NCBI RefSeq assembly: GCF_003465825.1
Contig: NZ_QSBV01000007.1
Coordinates: forward strand, 37,278-101,277
Source: Collinsella sp. AF02-46-1
GTDB lineage: Bacteria; Actinomycetota; Coriobacteriia; Coriobacteriales; Coriobacteriaceae
DNA length: 64,000 nucleotides
Direction of reading: 5' to 3'
Numbering within the stretch: position 1 is the first letter of the stretch; the number at the start of each line of letters is the position of its first letter. Of this stretch, positions 16,711 through 25,168 are shown one piece after another. The translations under genes were made by a program, and so were the position numbers. Under the pieces are notes generated by a model that made no database searches, had not been told where the DNA came from, and saw nothing but the letters and a program-made list of their open reading frames with translations.

Positions 16711-18390
16711 ATGGCGGAGTTTATCTACCAGATGTATCAGGCTCGCAAGGCCCATGGCGACAAGGTAATCCTTGACGACGTGACCCTGAGCTTCTACCCC
16801 GGTGCCAAGATCGGCGTTGTGGGTCCCAACGGCATGGGCAAGTCGACCCTGCTCAAGATCATGGCCGGTATCGAGGAAGTCTCCAACGGCGATGCCAGGC
16901 TTACCCCCGGCTACACCGTGGGCATCCTGCAGCAGGAGCCGCCGCTCGATGACGACAAGACCGTCATCGAGAACGTGCGCATGGCGTTTGGCGATATGAT
17001 TGCCAAGGTCGATCGCTTCAACAAGATCGGCGAGGAGATGTGCGACCCGGATTGCGATATGGACGCCCTCATGGCCGAGATGGGCAAGCTCCAGGACGAG
17101 ATCGACGCCGCCGACGGCTGGGATATCGATTCCAAGCTCGGTCAGGCCATGGACGCCCTGCAGCTGCCCGATTCCGACATGCCGGTCAACGTGCTTTCCG
17201 GCGGCGAGCGCCGTCGCGTGGCCCTGTGCAAGCTGCTACTCGAGGCTCCCGACCTGCTGCTGCTCGACGAGCCCACGAACCACCTGGACGCTGAGTCGAT
17301 CCTGTGGCTCGAGCACTTCCTGCATAACTACCAGGGCGCGGTGCTTGCCGTCACACACGATCGCTACTTCCTGGATAACGTTGCCGAGTGGATCTGCGAG
17401 GTCGACCGCGGTCACCTTTATCCCTACAAGGGCAATTACTCCACGTATCTGGAGACCAAGGCCGCGCGTATCGAGGCCCAGGGCAACCGTGACGCCAAGC
17501 TCGCCAAGCGCATGGAGGCCGAGCTCGAGTGGGTACGCAGCTCGCCCAAGGCTCGCCAGGCCAAGAACAAGGCCCGTCTGGCTCGCTACGAGGAGATGGA
17601 GGCCGAGGCCCGCGCAAGCCAGAAGCTCGACTGGACCGACATCCGCATCCCTGTGGGCCCGCGTCTGGGCAACAAGGTGCTCGAGGCCCATCACCTGCAC
17701 AAGGAGTTCGATGGCCGCGTGCTCATCGATGACCTTTCGTTCACCCTGCCGCGCAACGGCATTGTGGGCGTTATCGGCCCCAACGGTGTCGGTAAGACCA
17801 CGCTCTTCAAGACCATCGTGGGTTTGGAGCCGCTGACTTCGGGCGAGCTCGAGGTGGGCGAGACCGTCAAGATTTCTTACGTCGACCAGAACCGTTCCGG
17901 CATCGACCCCGATAAGAACCTATGGGAGGTCGTCTCGGACGGCCTGGACCACATGATGGTCGGCGAGACCGAGGTTCCGAGCCGTGCTTATGTGGCGAGC
18001 TTTGGCTTTAAGGGCCAGGACCAGCAGAAGCGCGCTGGCGTACTCTCCGGTGGCGAGCGCAACCGTCTGAACCTGGCGCTCACGCTCAAGCAGGGCGGCA
18101 ACCTGCTGCTCCTCGACGAGCCTACGAACGACCTCGACGTCGAGACGCTGTCCTCGCTCGAAGCGGCGCTGCTCGAGTTCCCGGGCTGCTCGGTGGTCAT
18201 TAGCCACGACCGTATGTTCCTAGACCGCGTTGCCACGCACATCCTGGCGTGGGAGGGCACCGACGAGAACCCGGGCAACTGGTATTGGTTCGAGGGCAAC
18301 TTCGAGGCCTATCAGGCCAACCGCATCGAGCGCCTGGGCGAGGACGCAGCCCAGCCGCATCGTATCCACCGTAAGCTGACGCGCGACTAG
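16711..18390 (+). CDS. ettA: Energy-dependent translational throttle protein EttA
   Basis: 559 residues, the family length. It is an ABC-F protein with two ATPase domains and no membrane segments. Domain 1 has Walker A GPNGMGKST at 38-46 and signature LSGGERRRVALCKLL. The arm motif lies around residues 95-140. LLLDEPTNHLDAES is the Walker B region. A charged linker at about 245-300 (WVRSSPKARQAKNKARL) reaches into the tRNA exit region in EttA. Domain 2 has GPNGVGKTTLF and LSGGERNRLNLALTL. EttA binds the ribosomal E site and gates entry into elongation according to the ATP/ADP ratio. Its stop is followed by hairpin and repeat copy 1 in sense orientation. Confidence 0.95.
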   Translation: MAEFIYQMYQARKAHGDKVILDDVTLSFYPGAKIGVVGPNGMGKSTLLKIMAGIEEVSNGDARLTPGYTVGILQQEPPLDDDKTVIENVRMAFGDMIAKVDRFNKIGEEMCDPDCDMDALMAEMGKLQDEIDAADGWDIDSKLGQAMDALQLPDSDMPVNVLSGGERRRVALCKLLLEAPDLLLLDEPTNHLDAESILWLEHFLHNYQGAVLAVTHDRYFLDNVAEWICEVDRGHLYPYKGNYSTYLETKAARIEAQGNRDAKLAKRMEAELEWVRSSPKARQAKNKARLARYEEMEAEARASQKLDWTDIRIPVGPRLGNKVLEAHHLHKEFDGRVLIDDLSFTLPRNGIVGVIGPNGVGKTTLFKTIVGLEPLTSGELEVGETVKISYVDQNRSGIDPDKNLWEVVSDGLDHMMVGETEVPSRAYVASFGFKGQDQQKRAGVLSGGERNRLNLALTLKQGGNLLLLDEPTNDLDVETLSSLEAALLEFPGCSVVISHDRMFLDRVATHILAWEGTDENPGNWYWFEGNFEAYQANRIERLGEDAAQPHRIHRKLTRD

Positions 18391-18393
18391 ATC

Positions 18394-18533
18394 GTTACGC
18401 GGTTTTCCAAACCGCGTAACTGCTCGACGCTGCGCGGGTCGCAAGCACCCCATCTTGCCGTTCAAGCCGTCGCTCGCGTACCGAAGTACGCGTCGCTCCT
18501 CTTTCACGGCAACCTGGGGCACTTGCGGCCCGC
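18394..18533 (+). repeat. 3'-end structured repeat, copy 1 (after ettA)
   Basis: A hairpin GTTACGCGGTTT/AAACCGCGTAAC (18394-18420) begins 4 bases after the ettA stop. After CTCGACGCTGC comes a 100-base palindrome (18434-18533) with arms GCGGG.CGCAAG/CTTGCGG.CCCGC, inner stem TTGCCG/CGGCAA and apex CGCGTAC/GTACGCG (18475-18481/18486-18492). The conserved unpaired segments are CGTTCA..CCGTCG and CTCCTCTTTC. Further copies are at 34615, 50092 and 55719. Confidence 0.85.
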
Positions 18534-18564
18534 TCGCTGTTGGTTACGCAACATCAACAAATAA

Positions 18565-18603
18565 AAACGGCTCAAATCCTGATTTGGATTTGAGCCGTTT
18601 GTC
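18565..18603. terminator. Bidirectional terminator between ettA and the 431-residue gene
   Basis: Perfect 15-base arms (18565-18579 and 18586-18600, AAACGGCTCAAATCC and its complement) with a 6-base loop, A-rich before and T-rich after, so it works for both converging genes. Confidence 0.9.
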
Positions 18604-18604
18604 G

Positions 18605-19900
18605 TTACTGCTCGGGTTCTTCGACTTTATCGATGGCCCAGGTGGATCCGAGGCCACCGGTGGTGTTGCGGCGGACGCGCACGGTAACTTCGTGGCGCTC
18701 GCCGGCCTGCGTGTAGCGCAGGGGGAAGCTTGCGCGGTTTCGCGCGGCCTCGATGGTACCGCGCTCGCGGGCGATCCAGTAGTACTCGCCGACGATGCCG
18801 AGGGTGTCGGCGCCGTAGGGGAGATAGGTCGACAGCTGGTGTAGCAACGGACCGGGGCAGAAGACCTCGGTTGCGAAATCGACGGGGAAGTCCTCGGGGA
18901 TGGCGGGCGCTACGGGTGCGAGGGCCGGTACCATCGTCGGTGCGAAGGCCTGCTCATTGACGGGCGTCACCTCGATGACGGGCGCGGGTTCGGCGCCGAG
19001 TACTGATTCGGTGTCCGCTTTCGGCATCGCCGCGGAATCTGCGGGCTCGACGATGGCAGGTGCGTCTGCGGTCGCGGTGTCGAACTCGACTTGCGGAGCG
19101 CTCTGATTCTCGATGCTCGGCTTTGTCTCGACCGGCGTGGATGCCATGGTGGTGATGCCGGCGTTTGCGTTCTCGGGGTCATAGACGACCGTGAGCGAGA
19201 TGGCGGGCTGCGGTGCCTCGGGCTCCGGCGTCGACTCGGTAGCGTCTTGATCTGCGGGCTCGTCGGACTGATCGTCCTCGGCCTTGTCACCAAAGACATC
19301 GCTGTTTTGGAATGCAGACGTCTCGGGCTGGTCAGCGGCTTCTTCGGTTGTCGACTTGGGAGCTTCGTTGAGCTCCGCAGTGGTTTCCTGCTCAGATATG
19401 ACTTCGGGATCGTTCGTGGCGGTGATTTCGGTTTCTGCTGTTACCTCAATAGCGACTTCGATCTCTGCCTCGGGCTCGGGCTCCGGCACGGCTTCAACCA
19501 TGGTTTCTGGCTTGGGATGTTTAACGTGCTTGGGACGCACGGCCTTGAGGTCCTTCTCGCCGCGCTTTTTCTTTTTGTAGGACTGCTTGGCTCCCTTGGC
19601 TGCCTTGGGCTTGTCCTCGCCCTTGGCAAGGGCGGCATCCCAAGCCTCGTTGGCGATGACGGTGGCATGCAGGCGACCGCCCTTAAAGACGGTCAGCTTA
19701 ATGCAGTCGTCGAGCTCCTCGAGCAGCTCACGCGTGGACTCAAAGCCCAGGTCATAAGCGGTCATGTCGCCGGCGGCGAGCGCCTCCTCGACCTGTGTCA
19801 TAAACGTTTGCTTGCCGCACCCAATCGCGTCGCGCAGCAGGCGATACAGATAGATGTGGTTGCCCAGCGAAAGCGTGGGCCTAACTATTGTCTTGCTCAT
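18605..19900 (-). CDS. Hypothetical protein, possible LOTUS-like N terminus with long acidic linker
   Basis: 431 residues from the ATG at 19900, with AGAGGAG upstream. Three parts are visible. Residues 1-90 are compact and include TAYDLGFESTRELLEELDDCIKL and a following FKGGRLHATV, a pattern that recalls OST-HTH/LOTUS RNA-binding domains. A Lys-rich patch (KKKKRGEKDLKAVRPKHVK) follows. Residues about 140-330 are a low-complexity Glu/Pro/Thr/Ala linker. The last 95 residues form a second folded block (LLHQLSTYLPYGADTLGIVG, then a region rich in Arg and beta-forming residues). I do not recognise the protein. A nucleic-acid role is a weak inference from the LOTUS resemblance and the basic patch. 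Confidence 0.75.
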   Translation of the reverse strand: MSKTIVRPTLSLGNHIYLYRLLRDAIGCGKQTFMTQVEEALAAGDMTAYDLGFESTRELLEELDDCIKLTVFKGGRLHATVIANEAWDAALAKGEDKPKAAKGAKQSYKKKKRGEKDLKAVRPKHVKHPKPETMVEAVPEPEPEAEIEVAIEVTAETEITATNDPEVISEQETTAELNEAPKSTTEEAADQPETSAFQNSDVFGDKAEDDQSDEPADQDATESTPEPEAPQPAISLTVVYDPENANAGITTMASTPVETKPSIENQSAPQVEFDTATADAPAIVEPADSAAMPKADTESVLGAEPAPVIEVTPVNEQAFAPTMVPALAPVAPAIPEDFPVDFATEVFCPGPLLHQLSTYLPYGADTLGIVGEYYWIARERGTIEAARNRASFPLRYTQAGERHEVTVRVRRNTTGGLGSTWAIDKVEEPEQ

Positions 19901-19972
19901 GGCAAATCTCCTCTTTACACATGTAAAGCATCTTACCATCGCATAGCGTTCGCCATGGCGGCGCCCAAGGCA

Positions 19973-20006
19973 AACGGGCGCGAACCGCTTTCGATTCGCG
20001 CCCGTT
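19973..20006 (-). terminator. Terminator for the 320-residue membrane protein gene
   Basis: AACGGGCGCGAA (19973-19984) and TTCGCGCCCGTT (19995-20006) are perfect 12-base arms. The hairpin lies downstream of the minus-strand gene that ends at 20041 and upstream of the gene that starts at 19900. Confidence 0.7.
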
Positions 20007-20040
20007 GTACAGGTCGGTTATCTATGAGAGGCAAATGTGC

Positions 20041-21003
20041 TTAGTTGCCCGATGCCGTGCCTTGGCTCGAGTTGTCAGATGCCGTGCCGGACGCGGTTCC
20101 GCTCGAGCTGTTCGAGCTGTTGGTGTTGCTGCTGTCTGCTGTGCCCGTTCCCGAAGCGGTGTCGCTCGTCTGGCCGCCCGTGCTCGGCTGCGAACCGTCA
20201 GTCGTTTGGCTTGAGTCGGTCGTGCCGGACGGCGCGCCACTGTTGGCCGTAGAGGAATCGGTGCCCTGCGATTGGCTTTGGGTGTTCGAGGACGAATCGG
20301 CTGAGGTAGAACTGTCTTGCGTGCCGTCCGCCTGTGCCTGCTGATCTTGCGACTGGGTGTTGCCATTTGCATCGCTCTCGGTCGTGCGCGACGAAAGGAT
20401 TGGCTCGGGGCGCTCGCCCAGACCCTCACCGGCGGTGGTAATAAGGATGGCGCCGGTACAGGCGATGACCGCGACGATGGCGATGGCGATCGAGAAGACG
20501 ATGACCTTCTTTTGCGTCTGGCTGCGCTCTGCCGCCGCCTTGGCGCGCAGACTGTTAGGGGCGACGCGCGCCGTGGTCGCGCGTCCCGCAACCTGGCGCA
20601 TTTCCTGCGTGGTCGCGGCGCCACCTAGGTGCTCCTCGACATCGGGTTCAACGGGCTCGTAGGCGCCGGCAGGGTAGTCGACAGCGGCATGCGTGCCCTT
20701 GATTGCTTCGGCGCTGGCAGAGATAAAGTGGCGGTAGACCTGCGAGGACACAACGGTGATGACCGAGCTCACGGCGGCGCCAATTACTGAACCAGCGATA
20801 CCAATCTTGGAGGCAAGCGCGACGCTCGTGGCGGCAGCTGCGGCGCCGGCGATGATCTGGGGAATGGAAATGTCGTCAAACAGGCCCTTTTTGGGTGCGA
20901 TGGCCATGGTCTGTCCGATGGAATGGTTCTCGTGCACGCCGTTGTTGAGCGATGCCGGCGTCATGACGCGCGTGCGCGGCGCGTCGGTATATTCAGTCGT
21001 CAT
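20041..21003 (-). CDS. Hypothetical membrane protein with Ser/Thr-rich tail
   Basis: 320 residues. Residues about 44-90 are hydrophobic (IPQIIAGAAAAATSVALASK, then GSVIGAAVSSVITVVSS), followed by a cytoplasmic-looking stretch. A second helix near 165-190 (KKVIVFSIAIAIVAVIACTG) leads into about 120 residues almost entirely of Ser, Thr, Gly, Gln, Asn and Asp. The tail probably lies outside the membrane. Such tails often are glycosylated or serve as wall-spanning spacers. No catalytic motif or LPxTG signal is present. Start supported by GGAAGG nine bases upstream. Function unknown. Confidence 0.7.
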   Translation of the reverse strand: MTTEYTDAPRTRVMTPASLNNGVHENHSIGQTMAIAPKKGLFDDISIPQIIAGAAAAATSVALASKIGIAGSVIGAAVSSVITVVSSQVYRHFISASAEAIKGTHAAVDYPAGAYEPVEPDVEEHLGGAATTQEMRQVAGRATTARVAPNSLRAKAAAERSQTQKKVIVFSIAIAIVAVIACTGAILITTAGEGLGERPEPILSSRTTESDANGNTQSQDQQAQADGTQDSSTSADSSSNTQSQSQGTDSSTANSGAPSGTTDSSQTTDGSQPSTGGQTSDTASGTGTADSSNTNSSNSSSGTASGTASDNSSQGTASGN

Positions 21004-21251
21004 ACGGGGTCCTTCCGGTTCGTTTAGTGCTGCGACAGGTTGTTCAGCCCTCAGGGTACCCAGTCGGTGTGAACCGGAGATGGATTCGCCCGCAACACCA
21101 TCAACTCACCAAAGCGCGAAATTTCTTCTCAGGCTGATCGAATGAAGACGGGGCGAATCGTTCGGATGTCGAAAGGAAGGTTGACCGGATTTGAAATCCC
21201 GTGGAATAATCGGGCTCGCGGCGCTGTTGCTTGCGCCGGGTAGGGAGCGTC

Positions 21252-22088
21252 ATGAAAATCCTTAAGCGGATCAACAACAATACGGTTATCTGCGTAAACG
21301 CCAAGGGCCGTGAACTCGTGGCAATTGGCCGCGGTATCGGGTTTCCCAATGGCCCCGATGAGGTCACACTCGATAAGATCGAGCGAACCTTCTACGGTGT
21401 CGACTCGCGCTACCTAGCGCTGCTCGACGAGATCGATCCTCAGGTGATGGAGTTCTCCGCCCAGATTGCCGATATCGCTCGCTCCAACATCTCGCGCGAG
21501 CTCTCGGCAAACCTTCCCTTTACCATGGCTGACCATATCGCCTTTGCCATCAAACGCTGCCGCGAGCATATGTTTGTGCAGATGCCGCTCTCCTATGATG
21601 TGCAGCAGATGTACCCCATTGAGTACAAGATCGCCAAGTTCGCGATCGAGGGCATCAATCGCGGCTTCAACGTCAAGATGCCGCGGGGGGAGGCGAGCGG
21701 TATCGCGCTCTGTATCGTCAACAGCGTGGTCGCCTCGTCTTCAAAGGCCAAATCCAATACGGTGCGTAAGGACGAGGTGATGCTCGAGAGCTTCACCAAG
21801 ATTATCGAATCCGAGCTGGGGGTTTGCGTGGACCGCGACGGCTTTGACTTTTGCCGTTATGCCACGCACGTGCGCTACCTGTTAGAACGCGTGCAGACAG
21901 GAGAGCCCCTCAACACGGAGAACGGCGCGCTTTACGGACCGCTCTGCGAGCAGCATCCCGACGTGGCCGTGTGCGTCGACCGCATGGCCGCGCTTATCGA
22001 AGAGCGCTTTGACGCCGGGCTCGCCGATGAAGAGAAGGTCTACCTGATGCTCCACGTCAATCGCGTCTGCGCGGGATCTAGGTCCTAA
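21252..22088 (+). CDS. BglG/LicT family transcription antiterminator
   Basis: 278 residues from the ATG at 21252. The N-terminal CAT RNA-binding domain reads MKILKRINNNTVICVNAKGR. Two PRD domains follow, with candidate phosphorylation histidines in MADHIAFAIKRC (PRD1) and VRKDEV..FC RYATHVRYLLERV (PRD2); HP and LMLHVNRV close PRD2. The protein binds a ribonucleic antiterminator in the leader of its target operon and is controlled by PTS phosphorylation. The target is evidently the EIIBC gene immediately downstream, whose leader contains a long terminator stem at 22187-22245. Confidence 0.9.
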   Translation: MKILKRINNNTVICVNAKGRELVAIGRGIGFPNGPDEVTLDKIERTFYGVDSRYLALLDEIDPQVMEFSAQIADIARSNISRELSANLPFTMADHIAFAIKRCREHMFVQMPLSYDVQQMYPIEYKIAKFAIEGINRGFNVKMPRGEASGIALCIVNSVVASSSKAKSNTVRKDEVMLESFTKIIESELGVCVDRDGFDFCRYATHVRYLLERVQTGEPLNTENGALYGPLCEQHPDVAVCVDRMAALIEERFDAGLADEEKVYLMLHVNRVCAGSRS

Positions 22089-22186
22089 TCGACCGCTCGC
22101 CGCTGAAGTTTGACCGTTGGCCGGTTTCGACTTTCGTAAAAGCAACTGTTGGATGTAGTTTCATAGTCACATAAGGTGTTATTCGA

Positions 22187-22252
22187 GAAGAGCCTCGAAG
22201 CATGACGTAGACAGTTCCCTGTCCGCTTTGTGCTTTGGGGCTCTTCTGTTTT
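22187..22252 (+). promoter_or_regulatory. Leader terminator controlled by the BglG-type antiterminator
   Basis: A 16-base arm at 22187-22202 pairs without mismatch (two G-T pairs) with 22230-22245, followed by TGTTTTTG. It lies in the 267-base gap between the antiterminator gene and the PTS gene. A RAT element should overlap or precede the first arm. I could not define it by eye. Confidence 0.75.
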
Positions 22253-22355
22253 TGTCTTCTTCTTGCTTTTCTCGATTTGCCTCGTGTCAGGCCTGCCGTA
22301 ATCGGTTCTTCGCGTGTGCGCAAACGGGAAGACAGAAAAGCAAGGGAGTTCAGCT

Positions 22356-23780
22356 ATGACTGACAATAAGAAAATCGCCGCGGACGTGCTCGAGGCCGTC
22401 GGTGGCAAGGAGAACGTGACGTTTGTTGCGCACTGTATGACGCGCCTGCGTTTTAACCTCAAAGATATCGATGCCCCCGATATCAAAGAAGTGAAGAAGA
22501 TTGGCGGTGTGTTGGGTGCTCAAATCTCCGGAGGGCAGTTCCAGGTAATCGTGGGCCAAAACGTGCCCAAGGTTTATGACGAGCTCTGCAAGATCGGCGG
22601 CTTTGCCAAGCAGGACGCCATCGACGAGAACCTTGATGCTCCTAAGCAGAAGCTCACACCTAAGGTTATTGGCAATAACATCCTCAACTACCTGTCAAGC
22701 TCCATGGTGCCTATGATCCCCGTCCTAATGTGTGCTGGCCTGTTCAAGACCGTAGCGGTGGTGCTGGGACCTACGATGGCGGGCGTGCTGTCCGACACAA
22801 GCGACCTTTATGTTCTGATGAACATGGTTTATGACGCAGCGTTCTATTTTATCCCCATCTACCTTGGCTATAATGCGGCTAAGAACATTGGCGTAACGCC
22901 TGTCCTCGGTGCCTTTATGGGCGGCATTCTTATCGACCCGACCATGATTCAGCTTGCGACCGATGGAGCTCAGTTCTCCGTTTATGGCATTCCCTGCGTC
23001 GCCGCAAACTACACAAAGACGGTCCTTCCCATTCTTCTGTCCGTGTGGGCGATGAGTTATATCGAGCGCTTCTTCCGCAAATATGTGCCAGATACCCTTT
23101 CAACGGTTTTCGCGCCTTTCCTTACCATGGTCGTCGCTGTTCCTGTGTCTCTCTGCGCTCTCGCCCCTGTTGGTTCATGGGCCGGTAATGCCCTCGCCGC
23201 CGGTTTTGAGTTCCTTGGTACTTCCGGTGGTATCGCCGCCATTCTCGGAGGAGGTATTCTGGCGGGTCTTTGGTGCCCAATGATTATTACCGGCATGCAT
23301 GTGGCGGTTGCGATGATTGCCATCGCTAACTATATGACTGTGGGAACCGACAGCTTTGTTTTGGTTGCGACGGGCGTTAGCCTTTGGGCGACCTTCGGCT
23401 GCGAGGTGGCGACCTGGCTCAAGCTGTGCGATAAAGACGAGAAGAGCATGGCATTCGGCTATTTGGTCGCAAACATTGTCGGAGGCGTCGGCGAGCCTTT
23501 CATCTACGGCATGATGCTGCGCTATCGCCGCGTGTTTGTCTGGAAGATTATCGGATCCTTTGTTGCCGGTGCGCTTGCAATCGCTCTCGGAGCCACGGTT
23601 TATACTGCCGGCGCGGCATCTAACTTCTTGGAGTTCCTCGCGTTTGCGGGCGGCGGGACCCAGAATCTCATCAACTTTGGAATCGCTGCTGGTGCAGGCT
23701 TCCTTGTGAGCGCCTTGGGCACGTATTTCCTGGGCTTTACGGCGGATGAGCTCGAGAATGGTCCCGTTTCCGAGCGTTAA
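22356..23780 (+). CDS. PTS sugar transporter, EIIB-EIIC fused (glucose/beta-glucoside superfamily)
   Basis: 474 residues from the ATG at 22356, with AAGGGAG upstream. Residues 1-85 are the EIIB domain with the phosphocysteine motif FVAHCMTRLRF. Residues about 105-470 are the EIIC channel with about ten helices and the conserved GEPFIYGMMLRYRRVF. There is no C-terminal EIIA domain, so phosphate must come from an EIIA encoded elsewhere. The neighbouring BglG-type regulator suggests a beta-glucoside, sucrose, trehalose or N-acetylmuramate-like substrate. No phospho-glycosidase gene is adjacent, which is unusual for this class. Confidence 0.9.
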   Translation: MTDNKKIAADVLEAVGGKENVTFVAHCMTRLRFNLKDIDAPDIKEVKKIGGVLGAQISGGQFQVIVGQNVPKVYDELCKIGGFAKQDAIDENLDAPKQKLTPKVIGNNILNYLSSSMVPMIPVLMCAGLFKTVAVVLGPTMAGVLSDTSDLYVLMNMVYDAAFYFIPIYLGYNAAKNIGVTPVLGAFMGGILIDPTMIQLATDGAQFSVYGIPCVAANYTKTVLPILLSVWAMSYIERFFRKYVPDTLSTVFAPFLTMVVAVPVSLCALAPVGSWAGNALAAGFEFLGTSGGIAAILGGGILAGLWCPMIITGMHVAVAMIAIANYMTVGTDSFVLVATGVSLWATFGCEVATWLKLCDKDEKSMAFGYLVANIVGGVGEPFIYGMMLRYRRVFVWKIIGSFVAGALAIALGATVYTAGAASNFLEFLAFAGGGTQNLINFGIAAGAGFLVSALGTYFLGFTADELENGPVSER

Positions 23781-23814
23781 GTTTTCTACGGCCTGCGTGT
23801 GGCAGGACGCATTG

Positions 23815-23845
23815 GAAGGGCGTCCATGACGCCCTTCTCTTTTTG
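23815..23845 (+). terminator. Terminator after the PTS gene
   Basis: GAAGGGCGTC (23815-23824) and GACGCCCTTC (23828-23837) form a perfect 10-base stem with a CAT loop, then TCTTTTTG. Confidence 0.85.
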
Positions 23846-23898
23846 TATTTCTATTTCCGATGTTTGGGCGGCGTGTGCCGCGAAGAGTTGGAGTTGGA

Positions 23899-25110
23899 AT
23901 GAACATAGAGTTTGGAATCTCGAAGATTGACGTAACACCCCAGTCTCCTTGCCGCATGGGCGGCTACAACAGAAAAGGTGCCTGGACGGATGTTCTTGAT
24001 CCTATTGAGGTCAACGCTAGCGCTGTCTGTGTTGATCTTGTCCCGTTTATTCTTATCGAGCTCGATTCAATAATGGTGTCGAAAGATTTTTCCCTTTCGG
24101 TCAAGAACGCCGTATCGTCAAAAACGGGCATCGATTCGAGCAATATCGTCGTCGCATGCATTCATACCCATTCTGCACCATGCTATTTTAAGCTTGCCTA
24201 CGAGGACACGTTACCTGAAACCGAATTGACGAGTGATTTGATTGGCTTGGCTACCGAGGCGGCGGTATCTGCATGGGCGTCCAGGTCGAAGGCGACCGTA
24301 TCGATGGAGATGTTAGGCATCGAGGGACTGTACGGGAATCGAAATGTTCAGGGCGGTCCGGCCGATAAACAGGTAAGTATTTTCTCGTTTGAGGACGCTC
24401 AAGGTGGTCGCCCAATTGGAAAAATGCTGTTCATGTCCGCTCATCCTACCATCCTTAATGGGAAAAGCGCCGTCCTCTCTGCTGATTTGATTGGGCATGT
24501 CAGGCAGCGTTTGGAGAGGAAATATGGCTGTCCTGTACTTTGCGTCAACGGAACGTGCGGGGATGTGTCGACGCGTTTCTATCGGCAAGGGGAGGGAGTT
24601 GCCGAACTCGAGCGTACGGCTAACGAACTTTGCGCTCAAATTGAATCCAAGCGTGAGCGCGCGGCACTCAGAGTTGATACTCCGCGTTGGGGCTCTATCA
24701 GCATGAAGAGTGTCTACGATGCAAAAACAGATCCGGATTGGATCGAGATGACCAATCGGATAGAGGCTATGGATGCGAGCCCGATGCGAGACTTTCTCCT
24801 TAAGCGGCAACAGCTTAAGCTCTCGATGGGGAAAATCGAGCTTGAGCTTCCGAGCCAGTTTGCGGTAATTGGTAACTGCATTTTTATCACGATGCCATGC
24901 GATACGTGTAGCACATTAGGCTTGGATTTTAAGAGGGCGTTTAGCCAATACAACGTCTTTGTTATCGGCTATGCGAACACGTACTGCAACTACCTTGTGC
25001 CTCAGGAAGACTACGGCAAGTATTTTGAAACCTACAACTCGCGAACGCCGCGCGGGGTTGCCGATGCGTTCGTTGCGCGAATCATTCAGGCGGTCGGTGC
25101 CGCGCTATAG
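23899..25110 (+). CDS. Neutral/alkaline ceramidase-like hydrolase
   Basis: 403 residues from the ATG at 23899, with GGAGTTGG upstream. Features of the neutral ceramidase N-terminal domain are the opening GISKIDVTPQSPCRMGGY, the zinc motif region ACIHTHSAPC, MSAHPTIL, and VNGTCGDVSTRF, which corresponds to NGxxGDVSPN carrying the nucleophilic Ser. The usual HTHSGPGG is altered to HTHSAPC. It has no signal peptide, unlike many secreted ceramidases, and lacks the C-terminal Ig-like domain, being much shorter than the roughly 650-residue enzymes. It would hydrolyse an N-acyl amide, but whether the substrate is a sphingolipid is uncertain. It sits between a PTS gene and an AEC transporter. Confidence 0.75.
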   Translation: MNIEFGISKIDVTPQSPCRMGGYNRKGAWTDVLDPIEVNASAVCVDLVPFILIELDSIMVSKDFSLSVKNAVSSKTGIDSSNIVVACIHTHSAPCYFKLAYEDTLPETELTSDLIGLATEAAVSAWASRSKATVSMEMLGIEGLYGNRNVQGGPADKQVSIFSFEDAQGGRPIGKMLFMSAHPTILNGKSAVLSADLIGHVRQRLERKYGCPVLCVNGTCGDVSTRFYRQGEGVAELERTANELCAQIESKRERAALRVDTPRWGSISMKSVYDAKTDPDWIEMTNRIEAMDASPMRDFLLKRQQLKLSMGKIELELPSQFAVIGNCIFITMPCDTCSTLGLDFKRAFSQYNVFVIGYANTYCNYLVPQEDYGKYFETYNSRTPRGVADAFVARIIQAVGAAL

Positions 25111-25168
25111 CAGGCGCTATAGACCATCGTGGTAGATGAACCGGTCAGGATTATACGGAGCATGTATT

